DNA from: Maribacter luteus
GTDB lineage: Bacteria; Bacteroidota; Bacteroidia; Flavobacteriales; Flavobacteriaceae
Length of the DNA: 64,000 bases
Direction: 5' to 3'
Assembly (NCBI RefSeq): GCF_009674825.1
Contig: NZ_WKJH01000026.1
Coordinates: 54,931 to 118,930 of the forward strand
Below the pieces are notes generated by a model, which was given only the letters and a program-made list of their open reading frames with translations, was not told the origin of the DNA and did no database searches. Position numbers and translations under genes: made by a program. Shown here piece by piece: positions 1 to 8,581 of this stretch; position 1 is the stretch's first letter; each line of letters opens with the position of its first letter.

Positions 1-719
1 TCGTTGCCAACGAGGGCAAGGAAATATTGCGCAGAAAGCTTAAATCGCAAAAAATATCCCTTAACGAGGATACCATTAACAAAATGGTCGTTTACTTTAA
101 GTTAAAGACCAGTTTGGATCTATTCTATCGCGTTGGTATTGGGGCCATCGACAACCAAAAAATAAAGGACTTTGCCTCTTCATATAGCAATGCATTTATA
201 AGTTTCTTTAAGAGTAAGATCAGAAGAACCCCAGTTCCCGAAAACATAGATAAGGATGAGATTACGGCAAAATATGATATGCTCGTTTTCGGCAAGGAAG
301 AAGAAAAATTGGACTATACCCTTTCACAATGTTGCAACCCTATACCAGGAGACCCTGTTTTTGGGTTTATCAGTGTGAGTGAAGGCATAAAAGTGCATAA
401 GAAGAATTGTCCTAATGCCATTTCATTGCAATCCAACTATGCCTATAGGATCATAAGTGCCAAATGGATAGATTCTTCGCAACAGGAGTTCCGTTCAGAG
501 ATACAATTGACTGGAATCGATAATGTGGGATTGATCAGTGAGATTACCGAGATCATTTCCACCCATATGAACGTAAACATGCGAAACCTGAATTTCAGTA
601 CAGAAGGGGGCACATTTACAGGAAGGATCACCGTTGTGGTAAAGAATAACAACATTCTTCAAAAATTGATAGAAAACCTTAAGCTGGTCAATGGTATCGA
701 TAAAGTCACACGAGTATAG
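1..719 (+). CDS. rel: RelA/SpoT-type (p)ppGpp synthetase/hydrolase, C-terminal part (5' truncated by window edge)
   Basis: The reading frame is open from base 3 to the TAG at 717-719, so the gene enters from the left and only about 238 C-terminal residues are present. After a helical region comes the conserved Cys-rich regulatory domain (LSQCCNPIPGD, then HKKNCPNA), followed by a C-terminal ACT domain (about 75 residues ending GIDKVTRV). These are the regulatory parts of long RSH enzymes, which make and degrade (p)ppGpp in the stringent response and sense starved ribosomes. The catalytic HD and synthetase domains lie outside the window, so whether both activities are kept cannot be judged. 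A TTG at 27 can be read as a start, but the frame continues upstream with typical RSH sequence, so it is not the start. Confidence 0.9.
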   Translation, partial: VANEGKEILRRKLKSQKISLNEDTINKMVVYFKLKTSLDLFYRVGIGAIDNQKIKDFASSYSNAFISFFKSKIRRTPVPENIDKDEITAKYDMLVFGKEEEKLDYTLSQCCNPIPGDPVFGFISVSEGIKVHKKNCPNAISLQSNYAYRIISAKWIDSSQQEFRSEIQLTGIDNVGLISEITEIISTHMNVNMRNLNFSTEGGTFTGRITVVVKNNNILQKLIENLKLVNGIDKVTRV

Positions 720-741
720 AACTTACATAAAAATTTAGCCG

Positions 742-749
742 TACATTTG
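742..749 (+). promoter_or_regulatory. Putative -7 promoter box (TACATTTG) of the fur-purA operon
   Basis: The octamer TACATTTG matches the Bacteroidota sigma-A -7 consensus TAnnTTTG and lies 25 bases before the fur start codon, in the 55-base gap after rel. No clear TTG -33 element is seen at the usual distance, so the call rests on the -7 match and position. Confidence 0.4.
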
Positions 750-774
750 TACATTAATGCAGTGATATATTGTT

Positions 775-1230
775 ATGCCTCCTAACAAAAACCAGGAAAT
801 AGTAAAAAACGTATTCACCACCTTTTTAGAAGAAAAAGGACATAGGAAAACACCCGAGCGCTACGCCATTCTACAAGAAATATACGATAGTGAAGAACAT
901 TTTGATATAGAATCACTCTACATCAATATGAAAAACAAAAACTATCGGGTAAGCCGGGCAACTTTATACAATACCATAGAACTCTTGTTAGAGTGCAAAC
1001 TGGTTCGTAAGCACCAGTTCGGCAAAAATCAGGCACAATACGAAAAATCATATTTTGATCGTCAACACGATCATGTGATCTTAACCGACACAGGTGAAGT
1101 AATGGAGTTCTGCGATCCTCGGATCCAATCCATCAAAAAGACCATTGAAGAGGTTTTTGACATAAAGATCACCAATCACTCATTATACTTTTACGGAACC
1201 AAAAACAAAGAAGGTAATACAAACAACTAA
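775..1230 (+). CDS. fur: Fur-family transcriptional regulator
   Basis: This 151-residue protein has the Fur layout: an N-terminal winged helix (about 1-85, with [13 protein letters not shown] and the recognition segment [12 protein letters not shown]) and a C-terminal dimerization part carrying the metal-ligand motif [17 protein letters not shown]. Fur proteins bind Fe2+ (or Zn2+, Mn2+, or peroxide-sensitive iron in subclasses) and repress DNA targets. Where many Fur proteins have a CxxC structural zinc pair after the HDH motif, this one reads LTDTGEV and keeps only a single Cys (EFCDP), so the structural zinc site appears to be missing. It is 12 bases upstream of purA and probably co-transcribed. 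The subclass (Fur, Zur or PerR) cannot be fixed from sequence alone. Confidence 0.85.
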   Translation: MPPNKNQEIVKNVFTTFLEEKGHRKTPERYAILQEIYDSEEHFDIESLYINMKNKNYRVSRATLYNTIELLLECKLVRKHQFGKNQAQYEKSYFDRQHDHVILTDTGEVMEFCDPRIQSIKKTIEEVFDIKITNHSLYFYGTKNKEGNTNN

Positions 1231-1242
1231 CCAAACTAAATA

Positions 1243-2514
1243 ATGGCAGTAGATTTATTGTTGGGACTACAGTGGGGAGACGAAGGAAAAGGTAAAATCG
1301 TTGATGTACTCACTAAAAATTATGATATTATAGCACGTTTTCAAGGAGGTCCGAATGCCGGACACACCTTGGAATTTGACGGAATAAAACATGTTCTACA
1401 TACTATTCCCTCAGGCATATTCCATAAAAAAGCAATAAATGTTGTCGGCAACGGGGTGGTTATCGACCCGGTGATCTTTAAAAAAGAACTTGATGCCTTG
1501 GATGTTTTTAAGATTGATGTAAAATCAAAACTATTCATCAGCAGAAAGGCTCATTTGATTTTACCTACCCACCGTTTATTGGATGCTGCTTCAGAGACTT
1601 CTAAAGGAAAGGCGAAAATCGGATCCACCCTAAAAGGGATCGGTCCTACTTATATGGACAAGACAGGTAGAAACGGAATGCGCGTAGGAGATTTGGAGCT
1701 ATCGGATTGGAAAGAAAAATATCGTGCCTTGGCCGATAAACATGAAGCCATGATCGGTTTTTACAATGTTGACATCCAATATAACCTTGAAGAACTTGAG
1801 GCCGAATTCTTCAATGCCATAAAAACACTTAAAGCACTTACCTTTATAGATAGTGAGGAATATTTGTACCAAGCCCAAAAGGATGGTAAAAAAATACTCG
1901 CAGAAGGCGCACAAGGATCATTGTTGGATATTGATTTCGGTACCTATCCGTTCGTAACATCAAGCAACACCACTGCGGCAGGGGCTTGTACGGGCTTAGG
2001 TGTCGCACCCAACCAGATTGGCGATGTAAAAGGAATTTTCAAGGCCTATACCACACGTGTAGGTAGCGGACCTTTCCCAACTGAACTTTTCGACGAAGAT
2101 GGTAAGACCATGGCCAGTGTGGGCAATGAATTCGGCGCCACGACCGGTAGACCCAGAAGATGTGGTTGGTTAGATTTGGTTGCATTGAAATATGCGGTCA
2201 GGGTAAACGGGGTCACTGAATTAATGATGATGAAAGGTGATGTCCTAAGTGGTTTCGAAAAACTTAAAGTCTGTACCGCTTACAATTACAAAGGGGAGAT
2301 CATTTCACATTTGCCTTACAATATTGAAGCTGAAAACGTAACGCCTATTTATACCGAAATGAAAGGTTGGTCCCAAGACTTAACCAAAATGACAAAAGCC
2401 GAGGAACTTCCCAGCACTTTGAATGACTATATAGACTTCCTGGAGAAAGAATTGGAAGTGCCTATTAAAATAGTATCCGTAGGACCGGACAGGACCCAGA
2501 CGATACACAGGTAG
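1243..2514 (+). CDS. purA: Adenylosuccinate synthetase
   Basis: This is a 423-residue PurA, full length for the family. It converts IMP, aspartate and GTP to adenylosuccinate, the first step from IMP to AMP in the cytosol. The N-terminal P-loop GDEGKGK is at residues 12-18, followed by the GGPNAGHT motif with the catalytic His. The segments TTGRPRRCGWLD and GPDRTQTI near the C terminus are also family signatures. The ATG is 12 bases after fur, and a strong terminator follows the stop, so fur and purA form a two-gene operon. Confidence 0.97.
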   Translation: MAVDLLLGLQWGDEGKGKIVDVLTKNYDIIARFQGGPNAGHTLEFDGIKHVLHTIPSGIFHKKAINVVGNGVVIDPVIFKKELDALDVFKIDVKSKLFISRKAHLILPTHRLLDAASETSKGKAKIGSTLKGIGPTYMDKTGRNGMRVGDLELSDWKEKYRALADKHEAMIGFYNVDIQYNLEELEAEFFNAIKTLKALTFIDSEEYLYQAQKDGKKILAEGAQGSLLDIDFGTYPFVTSSNTTAAGACTGLGVAPNQIGDVKGIFKAYTTRVGSGPFPTELFDEDGKTMASVGNEFGATTGRPRRCGWLDLVALKYAVRVNGVTELMMMKGDVLSGFEKLKVCTAYNYKGEIISHLPYNIEAENVTPIYTEMKGWSQDLTKMTKAEELPSTLNDYIDFLEKELEVPIKIVSVGPDRTQTIHR

Positions 2515-2548
2515 TTTCACAACTACTTTTATCTCACTTTAAAACACT

Positions 2549-2590
2549 AAAGTGCCTTACAAGATAAAAACTTGTAAGGCACTTTTTTTT
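2549..2590 (+). terminator. Rho-independent terminator after purA
   Basis: A perfect 15-bp stem (2549-2563 paired with 2571-2585, core GTGCCTTACAAG) with a 7-base loop runs directly into eight T residues. It ends the fur-purA operon. The remaining bases up to 2786 are AT-rich and presumably carry the promoter of the following glycosidase operon, but no convincing box is seen. Confidence 0.93.
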
Positions 2591-2786
2591 GCTCTATGTC
2601 CCAGTATTTTCAAATACAGAAATCCCTTTTTACACTTTTAAACATCAAGGTGATTTCAGTTTTTAAATTGGGGCTTTTATCGTAAATTGTAGAAATATTC
2701 ATCCTATATGAAATGAATTACCATTCTACTCCTTTTCATTCCATTCCAACCCTTCACCCCTGTCTTTCTTCAAGACGAAAACTAAA

Positions 2787-4823
2787 ATGAAAAACAAAAT
2801 GAAAACAACCAACGATTTTAACACCAACACCTTAGGATCCATTAAAGCATTCTTTGTTTTTTCTGTCATGGTATTCATCGGTAATTGGGCTTTAGCCCAA
2901 CAAGAAATTAAATTGAGTTCCCCTGATGAGAAATTGGAAGTAGGGATCAACCTAACTGATGAAATATCATGGAAAGCCAGTTTCAAAGGATTTACAGTTA
3001 TTGAAAACACCATAATTTCTATGGATATGGGAAATGGAAGGGTTTTAGGAAAAAACCCAGTACTGCGCAAAAAGAACATTGAATCCATAACCGAGAAAAG
3101 AACATTCGAAGTCCCGAATAAGGATGCGGAAATCACAAGTAAATTCAATCAATTAACACTGGATTTCAAGGGCAACTACCAATTGATATTCCGAACCTAT
3201 AATGATGGGATCTCTTACCGATTCATTGATAGCAGTAAAAAATCGAAGCAGGTATTCAATGAAGAAATGGCGCTGACCTTTCCCGAGGGTACTTTATCCT
3301 ATTTCCCTGAAGAAGAATCGTTTTATTCCCATAATGAGCGCAACTACTTAAAAAAAACATTGGACGAAATAGAAAAAGGCGCTTTTTGCAGTCTTCCCGT
3401 ACTCTTTGATACCAAAAACGCAAAAGTATTGTTTACCGAATCGGCATTGGTTGATTATCCGGGGATGTTTTTGGCAAAGTCATATAAAAATTCCATGGTT
3501 TCAACTTTTCCCAAATACGTTTTAAAAGCCGTGCCTAATCAAGAATCGTATCCCGACCGCAACCAGATTATCGAAAAAGAAGCCGATTATATTGCCAAAA
3601 TAGATGGCAAACGTTCCTTCCCATGGCGGGTTTTCATTATCAGTGATGATGACAGGACATTCGTTGAAAGTAATCTCGTAGCCAGTTTGGCCGACAAATC
3701 AAGAATTACCGATACCAATTGGATAAAACCCGGGCAGGTGGCATGGGACTGGTACAATGCAAATAATATCTATGGAGTCGATTTTGAAGCTGGACTCAAT
3801 ATGGAAACCTATAAGTATTATATAGATTTTGCATCGAAAAACGATATCGAATATGTCATATTGGACGAAGGATGGACCAAGTCTACCACCGAGATCATGG
3901 ATGACAACGAATTTCTCGATGTCCCAGAACTGATACAATACGCCAAATCGAAAAATGTTGAGATCATTTTATGGGTGTTATGGAAACCCCTTTATGAAAA
4001 CCCGGATGAAATCTTAAAACTGTACAGTAGCTGGGGGGCAGTAGGGATTAAGGTCGATTTTATGCAAAGAAGCGACCAATATGTAGTTGATTCTTATGGT
4101 AAGATCGCGGAAATAGCCGCAAAATATAAACTAATGGTTGATTATCACGGCGCTTTTAAACCTGCAGGTATAGAACGAATGTGGCCTAATATTGTAAATT
4201 ATGAAGGGGTTAGAGGCAATGAGAACAATAAATGGACCAACGAAATTACCCCGGAACATAATGTGACCATACCATTTATCCGAATGGCAGCCGGACCAAT
4301 GGATTATACCCCTGGCGCAATGATCAACATGAACAAAGTGGATTATGAAACGGGTGCTGCAAATTTTGCCCCTCTATTCACCAGACCCATGAGTTTTGGG
4401 ACAAGGGCCCACCAGGTTGCCATGTACGTGGTTTATGAAGCCCCTCTTCAAATGTTATGTGAATCGCCAACAATTTACTACAAAGAACAAGAAACGGTTG
4501 ATTTCATCACATCAATACCTACGGTTTGGGACGAGACCCAAGTGCTGAAAGGTGCCGTTTCGGATTATATAGTTGTAGCCCGCAGAAAAGGTGACACTTG
4601 GTATTTGGGCGCCATGACCGATTGGACTGCCAGGGATTTTGAAATAGACCTTTCTTTCTTAAGTGATGGAAGTTATGATTTAAAGGCATTTAAAGATGGG
4701 GTAAACGCTTCAAGAAATGCCCAAGATTATAAAATAACAAGGGAATCCGTAGACCAAAACACCAAGATTGAACTTCAATTATCCAGTGGAGGTGGGTACT
4801 CCGCCATAATTACCAAAAAGTAA
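2787..4823 (+). CDS. Glycoside hydrolase family 97 (alpha-galactosidase/alpha-glucosidase type)
   Basis: This 678-residue secreted enzyme has a signal peptide (hydrophobic run about residues 20-36, likely cleaved after ALAQ), an N-terminal beta-sandwich, a (beta/alpha)8 barrel and a C-terminal sandwich, as in GH97. Recognisable segments are KPGQVAWDWYN, YVILDEGW, GIKVDFMQRSDQ and the Pro/Met-rich AAGPMDYTPGAM. Asp424 in GIKVDFM lies where the retaining alpha-galactosidase subgroup has its nucleophile; the inverting SusB-type enzymes lack that Asp. A retaining alpha-galactosidase is therefore favoured, but substrate is inference. It heads an operon in which the next gene starts 4 bases after its stop. 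A second ATG six codons in (2799) is an alternative start. Confidence 0.9.
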   Translation: MKNKMKTTNDFNTNTLGSIKAFFVFSVMVFIGNWALAQQEIKLSSPDEKLEVGINLTDEISWKASFKGFTVIENTIISMDMGNGRVLGKNPVLRKKNIESITEKRTFEVPNKDAEITSKFNQLTLDFKGNYQLIFRTYNDGISYRFIDSSKKSKQVFNEEMALTFPEGTLSYFPEEESFYSHNERNYLKKTLDEIEKGAFCSLPVLFDTKNAKVLFTESALVDYPGMFLAKSYKNSMVSTFPKYVLKAVPNQESYPDRNQIIEKEADYIAKIDGKRSFPWRVFIISDDDRTFVESNLVASLADKSRITDTNWIKPGQVAWDWYNANNIYGVDFEAGLNMETYKYYIDFASKNDIEYVILDEGWTKSTTEIMDDNEFLDVPELIQYAKSKNVEIILWVLWKPLYENPDEILKLYSSWGAVGIKVDFMQRSDQYVVDSYGKIAEIAAKYKLMVDYHGAFKPAGIERMWPNIVNYEGVRGNENNKWTNEITPEHNVTIPFIRMAAGPMDYTPGAMINMNKVDYETGAANFAPLFTRPMSFGTRAHQVAMYVVYEAPLQMLCESPTIYYKEQETVDFITSIPTVWDETQVLKGAVSDYIVVARRKGDTWYLGAMTDWTARDFEIDLSFLSDGSYDLKAFKDGVNASRNAQDYKITRESVDQNTKIELQLSSGGGYSAIITKK

Positions 4824-4827
4824 ATAC

Positions 4828-6225
4828 ATGAATAACATTGACAGAAGGAACTTTATACGCAAAACATCTTTGGCAGGGGCTGCCTTAGCAGTTTCACCTG
4901 CAATGGCACAAGTAGGCTTCGATAGTACCGAACGCCCTTTCGGATCAAAATACATGGGTGATTTCGCTGCACCGAAATTAACGAAGATCAAAGCTGCTTT
5001 TATCGGGGTTGGGGCAAGAGGTCCTGAGCACATGAAGTTCTTTGCTTCCTTGCCCGGAACGGAGGTTGTTGCAATTTGTGACCTTTATCAAGATCTAACC
5101 CAAAAATGGACCCAAGAGGCCAAAGATATCGGTAATGGAATAAGGCATAAGAACATTGTGCAATACCATGGGGATGAAAATCAATGGAAGACAATGCTAA
5201 AGGAGGTTAAACCCGATGTGGTCTTTATAGCAACGAATTGGAAGAACCATGCCCCAATGGCCATTGAGGCCATGAAAAAAGGAGCACATGCCTTTGTCGA
5301 GGTTCCTATTGCCATTACGCTTGAAGATATGTGGGAAATCGTAAATACCTCGGAACAGACCCAAAAACACTGTATGATGATGGAAAATGTCAACTACAGT
5401 CGAGATGAGTTAATGTTCCTTAATATGTGTAGGCAAGGTGTTATCGGAGAGTTTTTACACGCAGAGGCATCCTATATTCACGAACTCCGTTTTCAAATGG
5501 AAGAACAAGAACGCGGTACGGGTTCTTGGAGAACACACCACTATGCCAATAGAAATGGTAATCTATACCCTACACATGGCCTTGGTCCTGTGGCTCAATA
5601 CATGAACCTGGCCCGGAGCGAGGATACTTTTGACAGTCTCGTTTCCTTTTCCACCCAAGCCTTGGGAAGAAAATTATATGCAGAAAAAAATTATCCAACT
5701 GACCATAAATGGAACAAATTGGATTACAAAGGTGGGGATTTGAATACTTCCATCATTAAAACGCATTTAGGTAGAACCGTTATGGTACAGTGGGACGAAA
5801 CAAGTCCCCGCCCCTACTCCAGATTAAATCTGATTCAGGGAACAAAAGGTGTTTTGGCCGGTTTCCCTACTCGAATTGCCCTAGAAGGTGGTGTGGAAGG
5901 TATTACGGAAAACCATCACTCATGGGTTCAGGGAGAGCAATTGGCCGCTATTTATGAAAAGTATGATCACCCATTATACAAAAGACTAAACCAAGCCACT
6001 AAAAATTCCGGACACGGAGGAATGGATGGCATGATGATGTATCGCATCGTGGAATGCCTACAAAAAGGATTGCCTTTAGACCAAAACGTTTACGAGGGCT
6101 GTTTATGGAGCGCCGTTTCCCCATTAAGCGAGCTTTCAGTAGCCAGTAATGGTAGTCCACAACAATTTCCTGATTTCACCAGAGGTAATTGGAAAGACAC
6201 GAAACCTCTTGCCATTATTACATAA
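4828..6225 (+). CDS. Tat-exported Gfo/Idh/MocA enzyme, GH109-like (NAD-dependent alpha-N-acetylgalactosaminidase type)
   Basis: The 465-residue protein starts with a twin-arginine signal (DRRNFIRK then a hydrophobic stretch ending SPAMA), so it should be exported folded with its nicotinamide cofactor. The Rossmann motif is FIGVGARG. Later segments NVNYSRDELM, THGLGPVAQYMN and the C-terminal DFTRGNWK resemble GH109 enzymes, which cleave glycosides by transient C3 oxidation, elimination, hydration and reduction with bound NAD. The protein could instead be a broader 3-keto-glycoside-forming oxidoreductase. It sits between a GH97 and a DUF1080 gene, which supports a role in glycoside cleavage in the periplasm. 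Confidence 0.8.
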   Translation: MNNIDRRNFIRKTSLAGAALAVSPAMAQVGFDSTERPFGSKYMGDFAAPKLTKIKAAFIGVGARGPEHMKFFASLPGTEVVAICDLYQDLTQKWTQEAKDIGNGIRHKNIVQYHGDENQWKTMLKEVKPDVVFIATNWKNHAPMAIEAMKKGAHAFVEVPIAITLEDMWEIVNTSEQTQKHCMMMENVNYSRDELMFLNMCRQGVIGEFLHAEASYIHELRFQMEEQERGTGSWRTHHYANRNGNLYPTHGLGPVAQYMNLARSEDTFDSLVSFSTQALGRKLYAEKNYPTDHKWNKLDYKGGDLNTSIIKTHLGRTVMVQWDETSPRPYSRLNLIQGTKGVLAGFPTRIALEGGVEGITENHHSWVQGEQLAAIYEKYDHPLYKRLNQATKNSGHGGMDGMMMYRIVECLQKGLPLDQNVYEGCLWSAVSPLSELSVASNGSPQQFPDFTRGNWKDTKPLAIIT

Positions 6226-6249
6226 TAAGAAGATATAAAAATCCTATAA

Positions 6250-6930
6250 ATGATCTACCGCCCTCGTAAATTGAATCCCTTTGTATTGATTTTGCCACTG
6301 TTATTTAACTCCTGTGTTTCCTTAACAAAGTCAGATGAAATTGGATTTAGAACACTTTTTAATGGCAAAAACCTTAACGGTTGGGTTGGCAATACCTCAT
6401 CTTATCGGGCAGAAGACGGTATGATAGTCGTTGACCCCAATGGCGGAGGCAGCGGCGGAAACCTTTTTACAAAGGAAGAGTTCAGTGATTTTATTCTGAG
6501 GTTCGAATTTCGATTAACACCAGGAGCGAACAATGGGTTGGGTATTCATGCCCCTCTGGAAGGTGATGCCGCTTATCTAGGGAAAGAAATACAAATATTG
6601 GATAATTCCGCTGAAAAATATGCCGACCTTCATCCATATCAATACCATGGTTCCGTATATGGGATCATCCCAGCCCAACGTGGCTTTTTAAATACAGTTG
6701 GCAAATGGAACCAACAAGAAGTATATGTTAATGGATCGACCATAAAAGTTATTTTAAACGGAACCACCATTTTGGAAGGTGATTTTATCGATGCCAGTAA
6801 AAATGGTACTTTGGACAATAAAGATCACCCTGGACTAAAAAGGAATAAAGGCCATATCGGTTTTCTAGGCCATGGCGATGTAGTTCATTTTAAAAATATT
6901 AGAATAAAGGATTTATCAACCAATAAATAA
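6250..6930 (+). CDS. DUF1080 lipoprotein (3-keto-disaccharide hydrolase-type domain)
   Basis: The 226-residue protein has a lipoprotein signal with lipobox LFNSC near residue 22, then a single concanavalin-like DUF1080 domain: FRTLFNGKNLNGWV at the start, FILRFEFRLTPGANNGLGI, YQYHGSVYGI, and a C-terminal VHFKNIRIKDL. DUF1080 proteins have been linked to hydrolysis of 3-keto-glycosides made by Gfo/Idh/MocA oxidoreductases. It is flanked on both sides by Tat-exported Gfo/Idh/MocA genes (24 and 7 bases away), which fits that pathway. It should be anchored to a membrane facing the periplasm. The exact substrate is unknown. Confidence 0.85.
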   Translation: MIYRPRKLNPFVLILPLLFNSCVSLTKSDEIGFRTLFNGKNLNGWVGNTSSYRAEDGMIVVDPNGGGSGGNLFTKEEFSDFILRFEFRLTPGANNGLGIHAPLEGDAAYLGKEIQILDNSAEKYADLHPYQYHGSVYGIIPAQRGFLNTVGKWNQQEVYVNGSTIKVILNGTTILEGDFIDASKNGTLDNKDHPGLKRNKGHIGFLGHGDVVHFKNIRIKDLSTNK

Positions 6931-6937
6931 AGGATAT

Positions 6938-8386
6938 ATGTGCGCATACAATAAGGAACGTAGGGATTTTGTAAAGAAAAGTAGTTTAGGCTTACTCGGA
7001 ATGGCCATTGCCCCATCATTGTTAGGTCAAATTGGACCAAAGAACCGATTAAGAACGGCACATATCGGTGTTGGCGGTATGGGAAATGAAGACCTTAAGG
7101 CCATAGCATCACATTCATTGGTCGATGTTACCGCCTTATGCGATGTGGATAGCAATAATTTGGCCGCAGCCAAAAAAATGCACCCTAACGCCAAAGTATT
7201 CTCAGACTACCGTGTTATGTTGAAAGAAATGTCCGATGAAATTGATGCGGTCATTGTTTCGACTCCCGATCACACCCATGCACCTGCCTCTATGATGGCC
7301 ATGGAAATGGGCAAACCCGTTTATTGCCAAAAGCCCCTTACCCACCATGTTTCAGAAGCAAGGGCCATGAAAAAAATGGCCGAGGATAAAAATCTTATCA
7401 CCCAAATGGGCATCCAGGTACATTCATTCTATGATTATAAACTGGCCACCCTCTTGATACAATCCGGAATCATCGGAAAAGTACACACAGTACGTGCATG
7501 GTCACCTAAAAATTGGGGCTATGACGGATCTCAACCTGAAGGTAGTGATGCCGTTCCTGATACACTGGATTGGAATCTCTGGTTAGGAACCGCTAAAGAA
7601 AGACCTTATAAAAAAGATATATATCATCCTGGTAATTGGAGAAAATTAATGGATTTTGGTTGTGGCACCCTAGGTGATATGGGCGTTCATATTTTTGACA
7701 CTCCGTACAACGCCCTCAAATTGGATGTTCCCAGAACCATACGAACCGAATGTAGGGAACCAAACGGATTTGGATTCCCCGAAAACAACAAAGTTACCTA
7801 TGAGTTTCCGGGAACCGAACATACAGCGGAAACCTTGACATGGGTCTGGTATGATGGGCCTGGGGCACCTAAAATGCACGAGGATCTTATATTGCCCGGA
7901 GCTGTTGACAATTCAATGGTAAAAGACAATCAAGGAAACGAAAAATCGGTCAAGGATAAAATGTCTTTGGAAACCAAGGAGACAAAAGAAGGCAAACTAC
8001 CTGAACAAGGTGCCATGTTCATAGGCGAAAAAGGTCGTTTATTGTTGCCCCATTTCATGGAATTGCCAAAGAAAATCGTTGACGGTAAGTATGTGGATAT
8101 TTCCGCCGAAATCGCCGAAGTGGAAAAAGCGAACAATATGGGGAAACCTATTCGAAATTATTCTACCGAAGGCGCCAAACATTACCACCAATTTGTTGAT
8201 GCCTGTTTAGGGAAGGCCGATTGTAGCGCCCCTTTCTCTTATGCATCACGACTAACTGAAACAATCTTATTGGGGGTAATCGCAGGTCGCTTCCCCAACA
8301 AAACCTTACATTGGGACAACAATACCGCCCAATTTAAGGAAGAAGAAGCCAATGAATATCTAGAATCACCCTATCGGGATTTTTAA
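6938..8386 (+). CDS. Tat-exported Gfo/Idh/MocA family oxidoreductase
   Basis: This 482-residue protein carries a twin-arginine signal (KERRDFVKKSS plus hydrophobic region to about residue 31), a Rossmann motif HIGVGGMG, and the conserved VYCQKPLTHHVSEA segment whose Lys is the usual catalytic residue of the family. The C-terminal half (FGCGTLGDMGVHIFDTPYNAL) is typical of long Bacteroidota members associated with DUF1080. The family performs NAD(P)-dependent oxidation or reduction at sugar C3. It is only distantly like the GH109-like protein two genes upstream, so the two probably do different steps rather than being recent duplicates. It is the last gene of the operon. Confidence 0.88.
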   Translation: MCAYNKERRDFVKKSSLGLLGMAIAPSLLGQIGPKNRLRTAHIGVGGMGNEDLKAIASHSLVDVTALCDVDSNNLAAAKKMHPNAKVFSDYRVMLKEMSDEIDAVIVSTPDHTHAPASMMAMEMGKPVYCQKPLTHHVSEARAMKKMAEDKNLITQMGIQVHSFYDYKLATLLIQSGIIGKVHTVRAWSPKNWGYDGSQPEGSDAVPDTLDWNLWLGTAKERPYKKDIYHPGNWRKLMDFGCGTLGDMGVHIFDTPYNALKLDVPRTIRTECREPNGFGFPENNKVTYEFPGTEHTAETLTWVWYDGPGAPKMHEDLILPGAVDNSMVKDNQGNEKSVKDKMSLETKETKEGKLPEQGAMFIGEKGRLLLPHFMELPKKIVDGKYVDISAEIAEVEKANNMGKPIRNYSTEGAKHYHQFVDACLGKADCSAPFSYASRLTETILLGVIAGRFPNKTLHWDNNTAQFKEEEANEYLESPYRDF

Positions 8387-8403
8387 ATATCCGTAAGAAA
8401 TAA

Positions 8404-8489
8404 AGAAAACCATCTGGCCGTGAATGTTCGGTATTTCAGGAATCATTTTGATTTTTGATTTGTTAAAAACACCTGGATGGTTTTTTCTT
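8404..8489 (+). terminator. Possible long-loop terminator after the GH97/GH109/DUF1080 operon
   Basis: The segment AAGAAAACCATC near 8404 can pair with GATGGTTTTTTCTT ending near 8489, giving a stem followed by a T-rich run. The loop is about 55 bases, so this is a weak structure. It lies in the gap between the operon and the OstA-like gene. Confidence 0.3.
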
Positions 8490-8532
8490 CTTTAAGATTA
8501 AACCTTCCGGTTTCCTAATTCTATCCCAATCA

Positions 8533-8565
8533 TTGATTACACTCTATTAAAAAATCATATTTTTG
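8533..8565 (+). promoter_or_regulatory. Putative promoter of the OstA-like gene (TTG-N22-TATTTTTG)
   Basis: TATTTTTG at 8558-8565 fits the TAnnTTTG -7 consensus and a TTG at 8533-8535 lies 22 bases upstream of it. Transcription would begin around 8570, leaving a leader of about a dozen bases before the proposed TTG start codon. Confidence 0.5.
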
Positions 8566-8581
8566 GGCAAAATTATGTACG

